Origin: JL08 sp965363755 | GTDB taxonomy: Bacteria; Pseudomonadota; Alphaproteobacteria; Rhodobacterales; Rhodobacteraceae | DNA: 62,336 nucleotides | Assembly: GCA_965363755.1 (NCBI GenBank) | Contig: CBDTVL010000002.1 | Location: forward strand, 1-62,336 | Direction: 5' to 3' | Part shown: positions 8,685 through 17,865 of the stretch, one piece after another | Layout of the letters: every line of letters begins with the position of its first letter | How positions within the stretch are numbered: the stretch's first letter is position 1 | The notes under the pieces: generated by a model | Seen by the model: only the letters and a program-made list of their open reading frames with translations | What the model was told of the DNA's origin: nothing | Database searches by the model: none | Program-made: the position numbers and the translations under genes

Positions 8685-9551
8685 TCAGGGGGCGAGCCAG
8701 TGCCAGTCCCGCATCTTTGATCGCATCCAGGTGCGCTGCCGTTTTGCAAATTGCCGTGTTGCAGTTACAGCGGATGTGCGCGCCTCTTCCAGTGGGATGT
8801 CTTTTGTCAGATGATCCATCAGCTCGGGCACGCCGATGGCCTTGAATGCGGGGAGTTGTGGATCATAAAGTGCCTGCATCGCCGCCACCTCATCCAATGC
8901 GCCTTGTGCGATCATGATGTCAAACCGCTCCGCTATTCTGGCGTCAAGCGTCGGTTTTGCCACATCAACCACAATCGGAATCGTATCCGACAGCTGCAGC
9001 AGCGGCGGTCCGGTATTATCCTGCCAGTCGTGTAAGGGGCGACCTGTTGCAGTCTCCACCTCCCACGCGCGCTGAACGCGGACACGGTTGTTAATATCAA
9101 TCCGGGCCAGTGTGGCGGGATCGGTCTGAGCGATCAGATCAGTCAGATCAAGCGCATTGCCCTTTGCTCTGATCGCAGCTGGGACCGGCGGGATATCAGC
9201 CAACCCCTTTGTCAGAGCGGTAAAATTTAGCCCTGTCCCTCCAACAATGATAAGACGGTCCGGACCAGCCAAAAGCTGCGCCATTTCACGTAGCCAGTGC
9301 CCTGCAGAATACGCTGCGTCATAAGGCAAATGACCATAAAGCAGATGTGGAACGATGGCTTCGTCTTGCAATGAGGGGCGGGCAGTGACAATGCGCCAAC
9401 AGTCAAAAACCTGACTGGCATCGGCATTGACAATGACGCCGCCAGACTGTGCAGCGATGCGCAAAGCCAACGCCGATTTACCAGACGCGGTTGGTCCGGC
9501 AATCAGCACCGGTGCGTCAGGGCCGATCACCGGCAGGTCATGCATCACCAT
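8685..9551 (-). CDS. miaA: tRNA dimethylallyltransferase
   Basis: This enzyme transfers the dimethylallyl group of DMAPP to N6 of A37 in tRNAs reading UNN codons. The Walker A motif GPTASGKSALA lies near the N terminus, with DASQVFDCWRIVTARP and later VGGTGLNFTAL typical of MiaA. The frame is open further upstream to 9641, but those extra 30 residues do not resemble the family, so the internal ATG (MVMHDLP) is preferred. It is divergent from pyrH. The protein, of about 288 aa, is of normal length. Confidence 0.88.
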   Translation of the reverse strand: MVMHDLPVIGPDAPVLIAGPTASGKSALALRIAAQSGGVIVNADASQVFDCWRIVTARPSLQDEAIVPHLLYGHLPYDAAYSAGHWLREMAQLLAGPDRLIIVGGTGLNFTALTKGLADIPPVPAAIRAKGNALDLTDLIAQTDPATLARIDINNRVRVQRAWEVETATGRPLHDWQDNTGPPLLQLSDTIPIVVDVAKPTLDARIAERFDIMIAQGALDEVAAMQALYDPQLPAFKAIGVPELMDHLTKDIPLEEARTSAVTATRQFAKRQRTWMRSKMRDWHWLAP

Positions 9552-9681
9552 TTGACTATTTGGTTGTTTTTTCCGGCGTATTTGCACATCTTTGCTGCCT
9601 ACCTCGGTTGACGCATTGAACCCGCGTCCTTTTTCGGACATTTTGCGCGCAATCTAGCCCCTAGCTGCACCGGAGCGCAAT

Positions 9682-10422
9682 ATGACCCAAGCCCCCCCCC
9701 ACGATACCGCCGACACGACATATAAGAGGGTCATGCTGAAAATATCAGGCGAGGCGTTAATGGGGGATCAGGGATTTGGGCTACATCCGCCAACCGTCCA
9801 GCGGATCGCACACGAGGTAAAAACGGTTCACGATCTGGGTGTCGAGATTTGTATGGTGATCGGCGGCGGCAACATTTTCCGAGGCTTGCAGGGCAGCGCG
9901 CAGGGGATGGAGCGGACGACGGCCGATTACATGGGAATGCTCGCGACTGTCATGAATGCGCTGGCGATGCAGTCTGCGCTTGAAGAACTGGGCATACATA
10001 CCCGTGTGATCAGTGCCATCACCATGAACGAAGTTGCTGAGCCGTATATTCGGCGCCGCGCTGTGCGCCATTTGGAAAAGAAACGGGTGTGCATTTTTGC
10101 GGCTGGAACCGGGAACCCGTATTTTACAACCGACACCGCTGCAACTTTACGTGCCAATGAAATGGCCTGCGAGGCGATTTTCAAAGGTACCAAAGTTGAC
10201 GGCGTTTATGATAAAGACCCCAACACACATGATGACGCAGTACGCTATGACACGGTGAGCTATGACGATGTTCTTCAGAAGCGGTTAGGAGTCATGGATG
10301 CCAGCGCGATTGCGCTGGCGCGCGACAACAATCTGCCAATCATCGTTTTCTCTCTGGACGAGCCGGGCGGATTTAGAGGGATCTTGGCCGGACGCGGGAC
10401 CTATACAAAAGTGCAAAGTTAA
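9682..10422 (+). CDS. pyrH: UMP kinase
   Basis: This hexameric bacterial UMP kinase phosphorylates UMP to UDP in pyrimidine nucleotide synthesis. The 246-aa sequence shows KRVMLKISGEALMG at the N terminus, MVIGGGNIFRG, the UMP-binding TADYMGMLATVMNALA and the FAAGTGNPYFTTDTAA loop. It begins the pyrH-frr-uppS-cdsA-dxr-rseP block. The usual upstream genes rpsB and tsf are absent here, since divergent miaA lies next to it. Confidence 0.96.
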   Translation: MTQAPPHDTADTTYKRVMLKISGEALMGDQGFGLHPPTVQRIAHEVKTVHDLGVEICMVIGGGNIFRGLQGSAQGMERTTADYMGMLATVMNALAMQSALEELGIHTRVISAITMNEVAEPYIRRRAVRHLEKKRVCIFAAGTGNPYFTTDTAATLRANEMACEAIFKGTKVDGVYDKDPNTHDDAVRYDTVSYDDVLQKRLGVMDASAIALARDNNLPIIVFSLDEPGGFRGILAGRGTYTKVQS

Positions 10423-10462
10423 AGTTATAGAGCGGGCAACCGCGCAGTGAGGGAGCAGAAGA

Positions 10463-11026
10463 ATGTCAGATAATCTCGAGATTGACACCGACGGGCTTGA
10501 ACGTCGGATGGATGGCGCAATGGCTTCGCTGAAAACTGAGTTTGCGAGCTTGCGCACTGGTCGCGCCAGCGCCACGATGTTGGAACCGATCATGGTCGAG
10601 GCTTATGGCCAGCGCACGCCGATCAACCAGGTCGGAACCGTTAACGTCCCTGAATCGCGCATGGTGACGATCAATGTCTGGGATAAATCCATGGTAGGTG
10701 CGGTTGAAAAGGCGATCCGCGAAAGTGGGCTTGGCATCAATCCGCAGCTTAATGGGACCATCATCATGTTGCCGATCCCGGAGCTAAACGAGGAACGGCG
10801 CCGAGATCTGACCAAGGTCGCTGGCCAATATGCTGAACACGCGCGCGTTTCAGTCCGCAACGTAAGACGAGACGGAATGGACCAGATCAAAAAGGCTAAG
10901 GCCGACGGAATGTCCGAGGATGACCAGAAAATCTGGGAATCCGAAGTACAGGAGATTACCGATCGTTTCATTGCCGCTATAGATGCGGCGTTAGAGCATA
11001 AGCAATCAGAAATCATGCAGGTTTAG
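10463..11026 (+). CDS. frr: Ribosome recycling factor
   Basis: RRF acts with EF-G to split post-termination ribosomes. The 187-aa protein has the expected length and motifs: ASLKTEFASLRTGRAS near the N terminus, INVWDKSMVGAVEKAIRESG, and the helical arm NEERRRDLTKVAGQYAE followed by RNVRRDGMDQIKKAK. It lies 40 bases after pyrH, in the usual order and likely the same transcript. Confidence 0.97.
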   Translation: MSDNLEIDTDGLERRMDGAMASLKTEFASLRTGRASATMLEPIMVEAYGQRTPINQVGTVNVPESRMVTINVWDKSMVGAVEKAIRESGLGINPQLNGTIIMLPIPELNEERRRDLTKVAGQYAEHARVSVRNVRRDGMDQIKKAKADGMSEDDQKIWESEVQEITDRFIAAIDAALEHKQSEIMQV

Positions 11027-11035
11027 CAGCATATT

Positions 11036-11779
11036 ATGCCCAAAGATCCACAGACAGGACCTGCTCAGCATGTCCCGAATGGGCCACGTCATGTGGCGAT
11101 AATCATGGATGGCAACGGTCGGTGGGCGCAGGCACGAGGGCGTCCCAGACTGTTTGGCCACCATGCCGGCGCCAGACGGGTGCGAGAAATTGTGAATGCC
11201 TGTCCGGATCTTGGCGTCAAATATGTCACCATTTTTGCATTCTCGACTGAAAACTGGAAACGTACGCAGGTTGAGGTCGCCGGGCTGATGAGCCTGTTTC
11301 GCCGCTATATTACTAAAGAAGCCAAAGCTCTGCTCAAGGAGAAAGTGCGCGTTCGATTTATTGGTGACAGAGTTCGGCTTGATGAAAAACTGGTCGCCTT
11401 GATGGACGAATTGGAGCTGATGACCGCGCACAACGATCGGGTTCATCTTACGATCGCGATAAACTACGGCAGCCGGGACGAAGTTGCGCGCGCAACCAAG
11501 CGGTTGGCGCAGGACGTGGCTGACGGTCGTCTGAAGCCTGCCAACGTGGATGAACAAACGCTGCCAAAGTACCTTGATACTTACGTCTTGCCGGACCCCG
11601 ATCTCGTGATCCGCACCAGCGGCGAGGCGCGGATCTCTAACTTTTTGCTCTGGCAGTCAGCTTATGCCGAATACGAATTCATCGAGACATTGTGGCCGGA
11701 TTTCACCGCAGCTCAGTTCAAAGAGTTGTGCCTGTCTTATGGCCGCCGCGACCGGCGGTTTGGCGCCGTTCTTGCATGA
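11036..11779 (+). CDS. uppS: Undecaprenyl diphosphate synthase (cis-prenyltransferase)
   Basis: UppS condenses eight IPP units onto FPP to make the C55 carrier lipid for peptidoglycan and O-antigen. The 247-aa protein shows the substrate-binding IMDGNGRWAQARG, the TIFAFSTENWKR segment and the C-terminal DLVIRTSGEARISNFLLWQ with the conserved Arg residues. Its stop overlaps the cdsA start as ATGA, indicating translational coupling. Confidence 0.96.
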   Translation: MPKDPQTGPAQHVPNGPRHVAIIMDGNGRWAQARGRPRLFGHHAGARRVREIVNACPDLGVKYVTIFAFSTENWKRTQVEVAGLMSLFRRYITKEAKALLKEKVRVRFIGDRVRLDEKLVALMDELELMTAHNDRVHLTIAINYGSRDEVARATKRLAQDVADGRLKPANVDEQTLPKYLDTYVLPDPDLVIRTSGEARISNFLLWQSAYAEYEFIETLWPDFTAAQFKELCLSYGRRDRRFGAVLA

Positions 11780-12579
11780 GCGCGCCCAAGGTTAACTCTG
11801 GTCGATGGTCCGATCTGGCCGCCCGTGTCGCATCAGGCGCGGTCATGGTCATTGTCGGATTTTGGGCGATGTGGATGGGACAGCATGTGTTCCACGTTTT
11901 TGTCGCGCTCATTTGCGGCGCAATGGTTTGGGAACTGGTGCGCATGATTACGCCAGAGGCGCGCCAGGTTGCAGTGCAGTTGGGCGGCTTGTCTGGCGCG
12001 GCGGTTTTGCTTGCGGCCTATCTGCCTGCCGGTTTTGCGATTCCAATCCTGCTGGCACCGGTGTTGGTAGGGCTTGGTCAACTCTCGCACCACCGCATCA
12101 TTTTTTTGATTTACGCCATTCTTGTCCTGCTGGCTGGCATTGGGATGATTCTGGTGCGCGATGATCTTGGGTTTGTCTGGATATTGTGGCTGGTTCTTGT
12201 GGTTGTTGTCACTGATATTGCCGGATATTTTGCGGGACGCATGATCGGCGGCCCAAAGTTCTGGCCAAGCATCAGCCCGAAGAAGACATGGTCCGGAACT
12301 GTTGCGGGGTGGATTGGGGCCGCGATAATTGGTCTCATTTTCACAGGCTATGCCGAAGCGGGCAATGGACTCATCGCACTTTCCATGGCGGTTTCGCTGG
12401 CGTCTCAGATGGGGGATATCGCAGAAAGCGCCATCAAACGCAAAATGGGCATCAAAGACAGCAGCAATCTGATCCCGGGGCATGGCGGCGTGCTGGATCG
12501 GTGTGATGGTATGCTTGGTGCGTCGGTTTTCATGTTGCTGATCGGGCTGGCCTTCGGATTTCCGCCGGGGCTTGGCTGA
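11776..12579 (+). CDS. cdsA: Phosphatidate cytidylyltransferase
   Basis: CdsA makes CDP-diacylglycerol from phosphatidate and CTP for phospholipid synthesis in the inner membrane. The protein of about 267 aa is highly hydrophobic with about seven helices and carries the C-terminal family signature (KDSSNLIPGHGGVLDRCDG). The start at MSAPK overlaps the uppS stop; a longer upstream reading frame only shadows uppS. Its stop overlaps the dxr start by one base. Confidence 0.94.
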   Translation: MSAPKVNSGRWSDLAARVASGAVMVIVGFWAMWMGQHVFHVFVALICGAMVWELVRMITPEARQVAVQLGGLSGAAVLLAAYLPAGFAIPILLAPVLVGLGQLSHHRIIFLIYAILVLLAGIGMILVRDDLGFVWILWLVLVVVVTDIAGYFAGRMIGGPKFWPSISPKKTWSGTVAGWIGAAIIGLIFTGYAEAGNGLIALSMAVSLASQMGDIAESAIKRKMGIKDSSNLIPGHGGVLDRCDGMLGASVFMLLIGLAFGFPPGLG

Positions 12580-13751
12580 TGCGGCGTGTCAGTATTCTGG
12601 GCGCCACAGGCTCAGTTGGCCAAAACACGATCGACCTGATTTCCCGGGCACCGGCAGACTACAAGGTTGTGGCGTTAACTGGCGGGCGCAACATTGCGCT
12701 GCTGGCCAGAGATGCAATTGCACTGGGTGCCGACATAGCCGTCACTGCGAACGATGATCTGTTGGATGATTTGCAGGCCGCCTTGGCAGGATCAGATGTG
12801 ATCGCTGCCGCAGGTTCCGCCGCATTGCGAGAGGTTGCCGCGCGGCCAGCGGACTGGATCATGTCAGCGATTGTAGGTGCAGCCGGTTTGGGGCCTGGCC
12901 TAGCGGCGTTAGAGCAGGGCGCAACATTGGCGTTGGCCAACAAGGAATCGCTGGTCTGTGCCGGGGCATTGATGATGCAAACCGCCCGCGTAAATGGGGC
13001 ACGACTGTTGCCGGTCGATAGCGAACACTCCGCTGTATTTCAGGCCTTAACCGGCGAAGATATCGACACGGTTGAACGAATCATCATCACCGCAAGCGGT
13101 GGCGCGTTTCGGGACTGGCCGCTTGAAAAACTGAGCACAGCGACGCTGGCGGAAGCCTCAAGTCACCCCAACTGGGATATGGGTCAGCGCATTACCATCG
13201 ACAGTGCTTCGATGTTCAACAAGGCGTTGGAGCTGATTGAAACACGGGAATATTTTGGCGTTGAGCCGGGGCAAATTGAAGTGCTCGTGCATCCGGAGTC
13301 TCTGGTGCATGCGATGGTTGGATTCAGGGACGGCGCACTGATGGCGCATATCGGCCCCCCTGATATGCGCCATGCAATCGGGTATGCATTGCATTGGCCC
13401 CAAAGACGCACGTTACCAGTGCAGCGGCTGGATCTGGCGGCCATCGGGGCGCTCACGTTTCAAAGCCCTGACGAGGCCCGCTATCCGGCCTTGCGACTGG
13501 CCCGCGCGGTCATGGATACCGGAGGTCTGGCAGGGGCGGTGTTCAACGGCGCAAAAGAACGCGCATTGGACGCATTCATTGCTGGACGGATCGGATTTCT
13601 GCAGATGGCCGAGGTTGTTGAGCGGGTTTTGGAGGGGCTCAGCGCCCGTTCCAGCCTTATTGATGCCACGATGACCCTTGATATCGTTGTCCAAACGGAC
13701 CATTTGGCCAGAGAGCAGGCCGACGCGGTGATCAATCGGATCACCAACTGA
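12579..13751 (+). CDS. dxr: 1-deoxy-D-xylulose 5-phosphate reductoisomerase
   Basis: Dxr (IspC) converts DXP to MEP with NADPH in the MEP isoprenoid pathway, supplying precursors for the neighbouring UppS. The 390-aa protein has the N-terminal nucleotide-binding motif ILGATGSVGQNT, the ALANKESLVCAG loop, LPVDSEHSAVFQ (metal/substrate) and the flexible-loop HPNWDMGQRITIDSA region. It is tightly coupled to cdsA. Confidence 0.97.
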   Translation: MRRVSILGATGSVGQNTIDLISRAPADYKVVALTGGRNIALLARDAIALGADIAVTANDDLLDDLQAALAGSDVIAAAGSAALREVAARPADWIMSAIVGAAGLGPGLAALEQGATLALANKESLVCAGALMMQTARVNGARLLPVDSEHSAVFQALTGEDIDTVERIIITASGGAFRDWPLEKLSTATLAEASSHPNWDMGQRITIDSASMFNKALELIETREYFGVEPGQIEVLVHPESLVHAMVGFRDGALMAHIGPPDMRHAIGYALHWPQRRTLPVQRLDLAAIGALTFQSPDEARYPALRLARAVMDTGGLAGAVFNGAKERALDAFIAGRIGFLQMAEVVERVLEGLSARSSLIDATMTLDIVVQTDHLAREQADAVINRITN

Positions 13752-13782
13752 GCCACAGATAAGAATTGAGCAGGGGTAAAAC

Positions 13783-15132
13783 GTGGATGTAATCGGGCTG
13801 ATACCGCAGTTTGGCGGTGTGATCTGGACATTGATCGCATTTGTTGTGGCGCTGTCAGTGATCGTGGCGATCCACGAATATGGTCACTACATCGTTGGTC
13901 GATGGACCGGAATCGAGGCAGATGTGTTCAGCCTCGGCTTTGGGCCAGTGCTGTTCAGTCGCGTCGACAAGCACGGTACCAAATGGCAATTCGCTCTGCT
14001 GCCTTTTGGCGGATATGTGAAGTTCAAAGGCGATTCCAATGCAGCATCGGGCAAAGATGTTGAAGCAATGGAGGCAACGCCACCAGAAGATCTGCGCCAC
14101 ACGATGCACGGCGCGCCGTTGTGGGCGCGCACTTTAACGGTTGCGGCCGGGCCGGCGTTCAACTTCGTTCTGTCGATTTTAGTGTTCGCAGCTGTTGTGA
14201 TGAGCAATGGCGTCGCGGAGGATCCGTGGGCGGTTGGTGAAACGCGCCAAGTGCCTGAAGCGCAAATTCAGGAGTTAAAATCTGGCGATCAGGTATTGGC
14301 GATTGGCGGCCAACCCGTGCCCTCGGTGAAAGATGAAGTGGCATTTGACGCCTTTGAGGCTGGCCTGCCACGGGCGCCGGTGCTGGAGTATCTCGTGCGC
14401 CGCGACGGGTCCGAGCAGATTGTCAGGGGCCCATATTTGTGGCCACCTATTGTTGCGGGCCTATCTCCGCAGAGCGCTGCGATCGATATCGAAATGCAAA
14501 AGGGCGACGTGATCACTGCGGTCGACGGCGCCCCAATTTTTGCCTTTGAGCAACTCAAAGAGGTTGTTGAATCATCCGACGGGCGTGTGTTGCTACTCAC
14601 CGTTTGGCGAGATGGTGAGATGATCGATTTCGCGCTGAAACCAAAACGTACTGACGAACCTCAGCCCGAAGGCGGTTTTAAGACATATTGGCGGATTGGC
14701 ATCGCTGGCGGTCTGATCTTTGAACCGGCCACCAGTACGCCCGGAATGGGCGAGGCGCTTTGGGGAGGGGTGGCGCAGACCGGACGTATCATCAACGGCT
14801 CGTTGTCTGGATTGTGGCACATGGTAACTGGCGCGATCAGCACATGTAACATGTCAGGCCCGATCGGCATTGCGCAGGTCTCGGGAGAGATGGCATCTCA
14901 GGGCGCGCAGAACTTCATCTGGTTCATCGCCGTATTGTCTGCGGCGGTAGGATTGCTGAACCTGTTCCCGATACCGGCGCTGGATGGCGGCCATCTTGTG
15001 TTCTATGCCTACGAAGCGGTAGCTGGAAAACCACCCAGCGATGGCGCATTGCGAATCCTGATGGCAGTGGGCATTTCTCTGGTTCTGATGCTCATGGTTT
15101 TTGCCTTAGGAAACGATCTGTTTTGCCCGTGA
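13783..15132 (+). CDS. rseP: Site-2 metalloprotease RseP (MmpA type)
   Basis: This 449-aa intramembrane zinc protease cleaves membrane-bound anti-sigma factors and signal-peptide remnants. HEYGH near residue 29 supplies the zinc ligands and catalytic Glu, and the C-terminal ALDGGHLVF supplies the third ligand. PDZ-like sequence lies between, around residues 150-290. The start is GTG. The gene sits between dxr and bamA, as in most alphaproteobacteria, consistent with envelope-stress signalling. Confidence 0.94.
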   Translation: MDVIGLIPQFGGVIWTLIAFVVALSVIVAIHEYGHYIVGRWTGIEADVFSLGFGPVLFSRVDKHGTKWQFALLPFGGYVKFKGDSNAASGKDVEAMEATPPEDLRHTMHGAPLWARTLTVAAGPAFNFVLSILVFAAVVMSNGVAEDPWAVGETRQVPEAQIQELKSGDQVLAIGGQPVPSVKDEVAFDAFEAGLPRAPVLEYLVRRDGSEQIVRGPYLWPPIVAGLSPQSAAIDIEMQKGDVITAVDGAPIFAFEQLKEVVESSDGRVLLLTVWRDGEMIDFALKPKRTDEPQPEGGFKTYWRIGIAGGLIFEPATSTPGMGEALWGGVAQTGRIINGSLSGLWHMVTGAISTCNMSGPIGIAQVSGEMASQGAQNFIWFIAVLSAAVGLLNLFPIPALDGGHLVFYAYEAVAGKPPSDGALRILMAVGISLVLMLMVFALGNDLFCP

Positions 15133-15150
15133 AAGGGCTGTTTGCCACAT

Positions 15151-15219
15151 TATCACCACATTTGGCCCATCTCATGCCACAATCGATTGGTAGGCCCTAA
15201 GGGCGGTTAAGTGGTGATA
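15151..15219 (+). promoter_or_regulatory. Inverted repeat just upstream of the 41-aa ORF
   Basis: TATCACCAC (15151-15159) and GTGGTGATA (15211-15219) are perfect 9-base inverted arms about 51 bases apart. The second arm ends directly before the ribosome-binding site of the 41-aa ORF. In RNA they could form a stem holding the region upstream of that site. Function is inference. Confidence 0.35.
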
Positions 15220-15232
15220 TAAGGCGAAATCA

Positions 15233-15358
15233 ATGCAAACCCTGGAAAACGGATATCGTGGGCTTAGCCTGCTTATGGAACTGAATTGGGATCGGATTCT
15301 GTATCTGATGACAATTCTGGCTGCACTCTGGATTGGCGCCTTTATCGGAAGCCTCTGA
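15233..15358 (+). CDS. 41-aa single-pass membrane protein between rseP and bamA
   Basis: This short reading frame begins at an ATG preceded by AAGGCG six bases upstream. It encodes a soluble start (MQTLENGYRGLSLL) and one hydrophobic helix (ILYLMTILAALWIGAFIGSL) ending at the C terminus. An intrinsic terminator follows 36 bases after the stop, suggesting a separate short transcription unit. No named family is recognised. The good ribosome-binding site, TM segment and terminator make it a plausible gene. Confidence 0.5.
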   Translation: MQTLENGYRGLSLLMELNWDRILYLMTILAALWIGAFIGSL

Positions 15359-15394
15359 ACAGCAGATTACGTCTCTACCGCAATAGCATTTCGA

Positions 15395-15419
15395 CGTCAG
15401 GTGAAAGCCTGGCGTTTTT
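15395..15419 (+). terminator. Intrinsic terminator before bamA
   Basis: CGTCAGG and CCTGGCG pair over 7 bp (one G-U) around a 6-base loop and are followed by TTTTT and more T-rich sequence. It ends transcription coming from rseP and the 41-aa ORF, so bamA probably has its own promoter. Confidence 0.65.
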
Positions 15420-15432
15420 GCGTTTCTTGCTT

Positions 15433-15459
15433 TTGACAAGGGGCGGCAATCCCGATACT
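15433..15459 (+). promoter_or_regulatory. Possible bamA promoter
   Basis: TTGACA at 15433-15438 and GATACT at 15454-15459 resemble -35 and -10 elements. The spacer is 15 bases, shorter than ideal. The site lies after the upstream terminator and about 40 bases before the first bamA start candidate. Position supports it more than sequence quality. Confidence 0.35.
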
Positions 15460-15500
15460 CAGATCGACATCGGCAGGCAGGAAAAAGTAGGTTCTGGATC

Positions 15501-17858
15501 ATGAGGTTGGGGTGCATGGCGGGTATATCCTGCGTTAAACGGGGCGGAATAAGCTATATGTTGTATAATTCCCTTTTTGCGGTTTTCTTTGCAATTGCAA
15601 TGACTTTCACGGTTTTTCCGCAGATTGTATTGGCTCAAGACTATCAGTTTTCAACCGTCGAGGTTCAAGGCAACAAACGTATAGAAGACGTCGCGATCCT
15701 GACGTATGCGGGAATCGAACGCGGTAAAACGGTGACTGCGGGCCAGTTGAACGACGCCTACCAGCGTATCGAAGACAGCGGGTTGTTTGAATCAGTCAGC
15801 ATTGAGCCGCGCGGCAACAGGCTGGTGGTAACGGTCGTCGAGTTCCCGACAATCAACCGCATCAACTTTGAAGGAAATCGCCGAATCAAGGATGACACCT
15901 TAAGTGCGGTCATTGAATCTACACCGCGCCGCGTTTTCAATCCGGCTCAGGCGGAACGTGACGCCGCTAACATTGCCGGGGCTTATTCTCAGCAGGGCAG
16001 GTTGGCTGCGCGGGTTAATCCAAAAATTATTCGGCTAAACGACAATCGCGTTGATCTGGTGTTTGAGATTCTAGAAGGCGCTGTCGTCGAGATCGAGCGC
16101 CTGAGCTTTGTCGGCAACCGCAATTATTCGGACCGCCGCTTGCGTCAGATACTCGGCACCAAACAGGCTGGGTTTCTGCGCGCCGTGTTCCGCTCGGACA
16201 CTCTGGTCGAAGACCGGATCGAGTTCGACAAGCAGTTGCTGCGCGATTTCTACCTGTCCCGGGGTTTTGTAGATTTCCGGATCAACAGCGTAAACGCCGA
16301 ATTGTCGCGAGAACGCGACGGATTCTTTCTGGTGTTCAACATCCAAGAGGGGCAGCAATTCAAATTTGGCGGAATCACAGTTGTCAGTGAAATGGCAAAT
16401 GTAGAGGCGGACGAATATCTGGAGGCTCTGAGGATCAAGCCAGGTGTCGTGTATTCGCCAACGCTGGTCGAAAACTCGATCGCGAGGATGGAGCGGCTGG
16501 CGATCAAAAATGGCGTCGATTTCATGCGGATCGAGCCGCGGGTCACGCGCAATGACCGAGATTTGTCGCTGAACGTGGAATTCGGTCTGGTCAAAGGACC
16601 CCGGATTTTTGTTGAACGGATAGATATTGAGGGAAATACGACAACGCTGGATCAGGTCGTACGGCGCCAGTTCCGCATTGTCGAAGGGGATCCGTTCAAC
16701 CCGAGAGAAATTCGCGAAAGCGCAGAGCGTATTCGGGCGCTGGGGTATTTTGCGAATGCCGAAGTGAATGCGCGTGAAGGCAGTACACCAGATCAGGTGA
16801 TTGTTGATGTGGATGTAGAGGAGCAGCCGACCGGATCACTGCAGTTTGGCGGCACCTTTTCGTCCTCTGACGGTTTTGGCATTGTCATCAGCTTTAACGA
16901 GGACAACTTTCTGGGGCGCGGCCAGCGCATAGGCCTTGATTTGTCAACTGCTCAGGAAGCCGAACGGTACGGTTTCAGGTTTGTGGAACCCTCGGCACTA
17001 GGGCGCAACGTGGGCTTTGGGCTCAACCTTGATTTCTCTAACGGCAGCAGCAGTGCGACGTCATATGATACGGACACAATCTTGTTCACACCAAACCTGT
17101 CTTTTCCGATTAGTGAAAATGGCCGGCTGTCACTTAACTACAAGGCAGAGAATGTAGAAATATTGGCCCGAAATGAGCCGCAAAACGGCAATGTTATCGG
17201 CAACGAAATCGCTGCTGGCGATCAATGGGCAAGCTCCTTGGGCTATGTCTATTCATATGACTCCCGCCGGGTTGGTCTGAATCCAAACGCTGGATATTTA
17301 TTTCGATTTGGTCAGGACTTTGCCGGTATTGGCGGAGATTCCCAATTTGTAAAAACTCAGGCTACTGCGATCGCACAGACCAGAGTTCTTAATGAGGAGG
17401 TCATCTTACGTGCAACTTTGGAAGGCGGCGTGCTGAACTGGCTAGACGGCAAAAATCTGGTGACCAATCGGTTCTTGACCACTACAAAAACCATACGTGG
17501 CTTTGAAACCGGCGGCATTGGCCCTCGGGATTTGTCGGCAGGAGCGTCAGACGGGTTGGGGGGCAACATATTTGTCGTGGCTCGGCTTGAAGCAGAGTTT
17601 CCGCTAGGCTTGCCGGAGGAATTCGGCATGAGGGGCGGACTGTTCTATGATATCGGCAACGTGTGGAATCTGGATGATGTGAATACAACCGGCGGTATAA
17701 TTGTCGGTGAGGGCGGCTCGTTCCGCCACGTGTTGGGCGTAGCACTGCTCTGGCAAACACCAATTGGACCGCTACGCTTCAACTTCTCCAAAGCATTCAT
17801 CAAAGAAGATTTTGATATAGAACAGCAATTCGACCTAACTATTTCTACCAGATTCTAG
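15501..17858 (+). CDS. bamA: Outer membrane protein assembly factor BamA
   Basis: BamA inserts beta-barrel proteins into the outer membrane. The 785-aa protein has a signal peptide ending near VLAQD, five POTRA domains (about residues 50-450) and a 16-strand C-terminal barrel of Omp85 type ending in phenylalanine (FDLTISTRF). The barrel includes the lid-loop-like region TIRGFETGGIGPRDLS. Two starts are possible: 15501, with AGG about 9 bases upstream, or 15558 (MLYNSL), which gives a shorter signal peptide. Its partner chaperone skp follows after 7 bases. Confidence 0.96.
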   Translation: MRLGCMAGISCVKRGGISYMLYNSLFAVFFAIAMTFTVFPQIVLAQDYQFSTVEVQGNKRIEDVAILTYAGIERGKTVTAGQLNDAYQRIEDSGLFESVSIEPRGNRLVVTVVEFPTINRINFEGNRRIKDDTLSAVIESTPRRVFNPAQAERDAANIAGAYSQQGRLAARVNPKIIRLNDNRVDLVFEILEGAVVEIERLSFVGNRNYSDRRLRQILGTKQAGFLRAVFRSDTLVEDRIEFDKQLLRDFYLSRGFVDFRINSVNAELSRERDGFFLVFNIQEGQQFKFGGITVVSEMANVEADEYLEALRIKPGVVYSPTLVENSIARMERLAIKNGVDFMRIEPRVTRNDRDLSLNVEFGLVKGPRIFVERIDIEGNTTTLDQVVRRQFRIVEGDPFNPREIRESAERIRALGYFANAEVNAREGSTPDQVIVDVDVEEQPTGSLQFGGTFSSSDGFGIVISFNEDNFLGRGQRIGLDLSTAQEAERYGFRFVEPSALGRNVGFGLNLDFSNGSSSATSYDTDTILFTPNLSFPISENGRLSLNYKAENVEILARNEPQNGNVIGNEIAAGDQWASSLGYVYSYDSRRVGLNPNAGYLFRFGQDFAGIGGDSQFVKTQATAIAQTRVLNEEVILRATLEGGVLNWLDGKNLVTNRFLTTTKTIRGFETGGIGPRDLSAGASDGLGGNIFVVARLEAEFPLGLPEEFGMRGGLFYDIGNVWNLDDVNTTGGIIVGEGGSFRHVLGVALLWQTPIGPLRFNFSKAFIKEDFDIEQQFDLTISTRF

Positions 17859-17865
17859 CAGCGCG

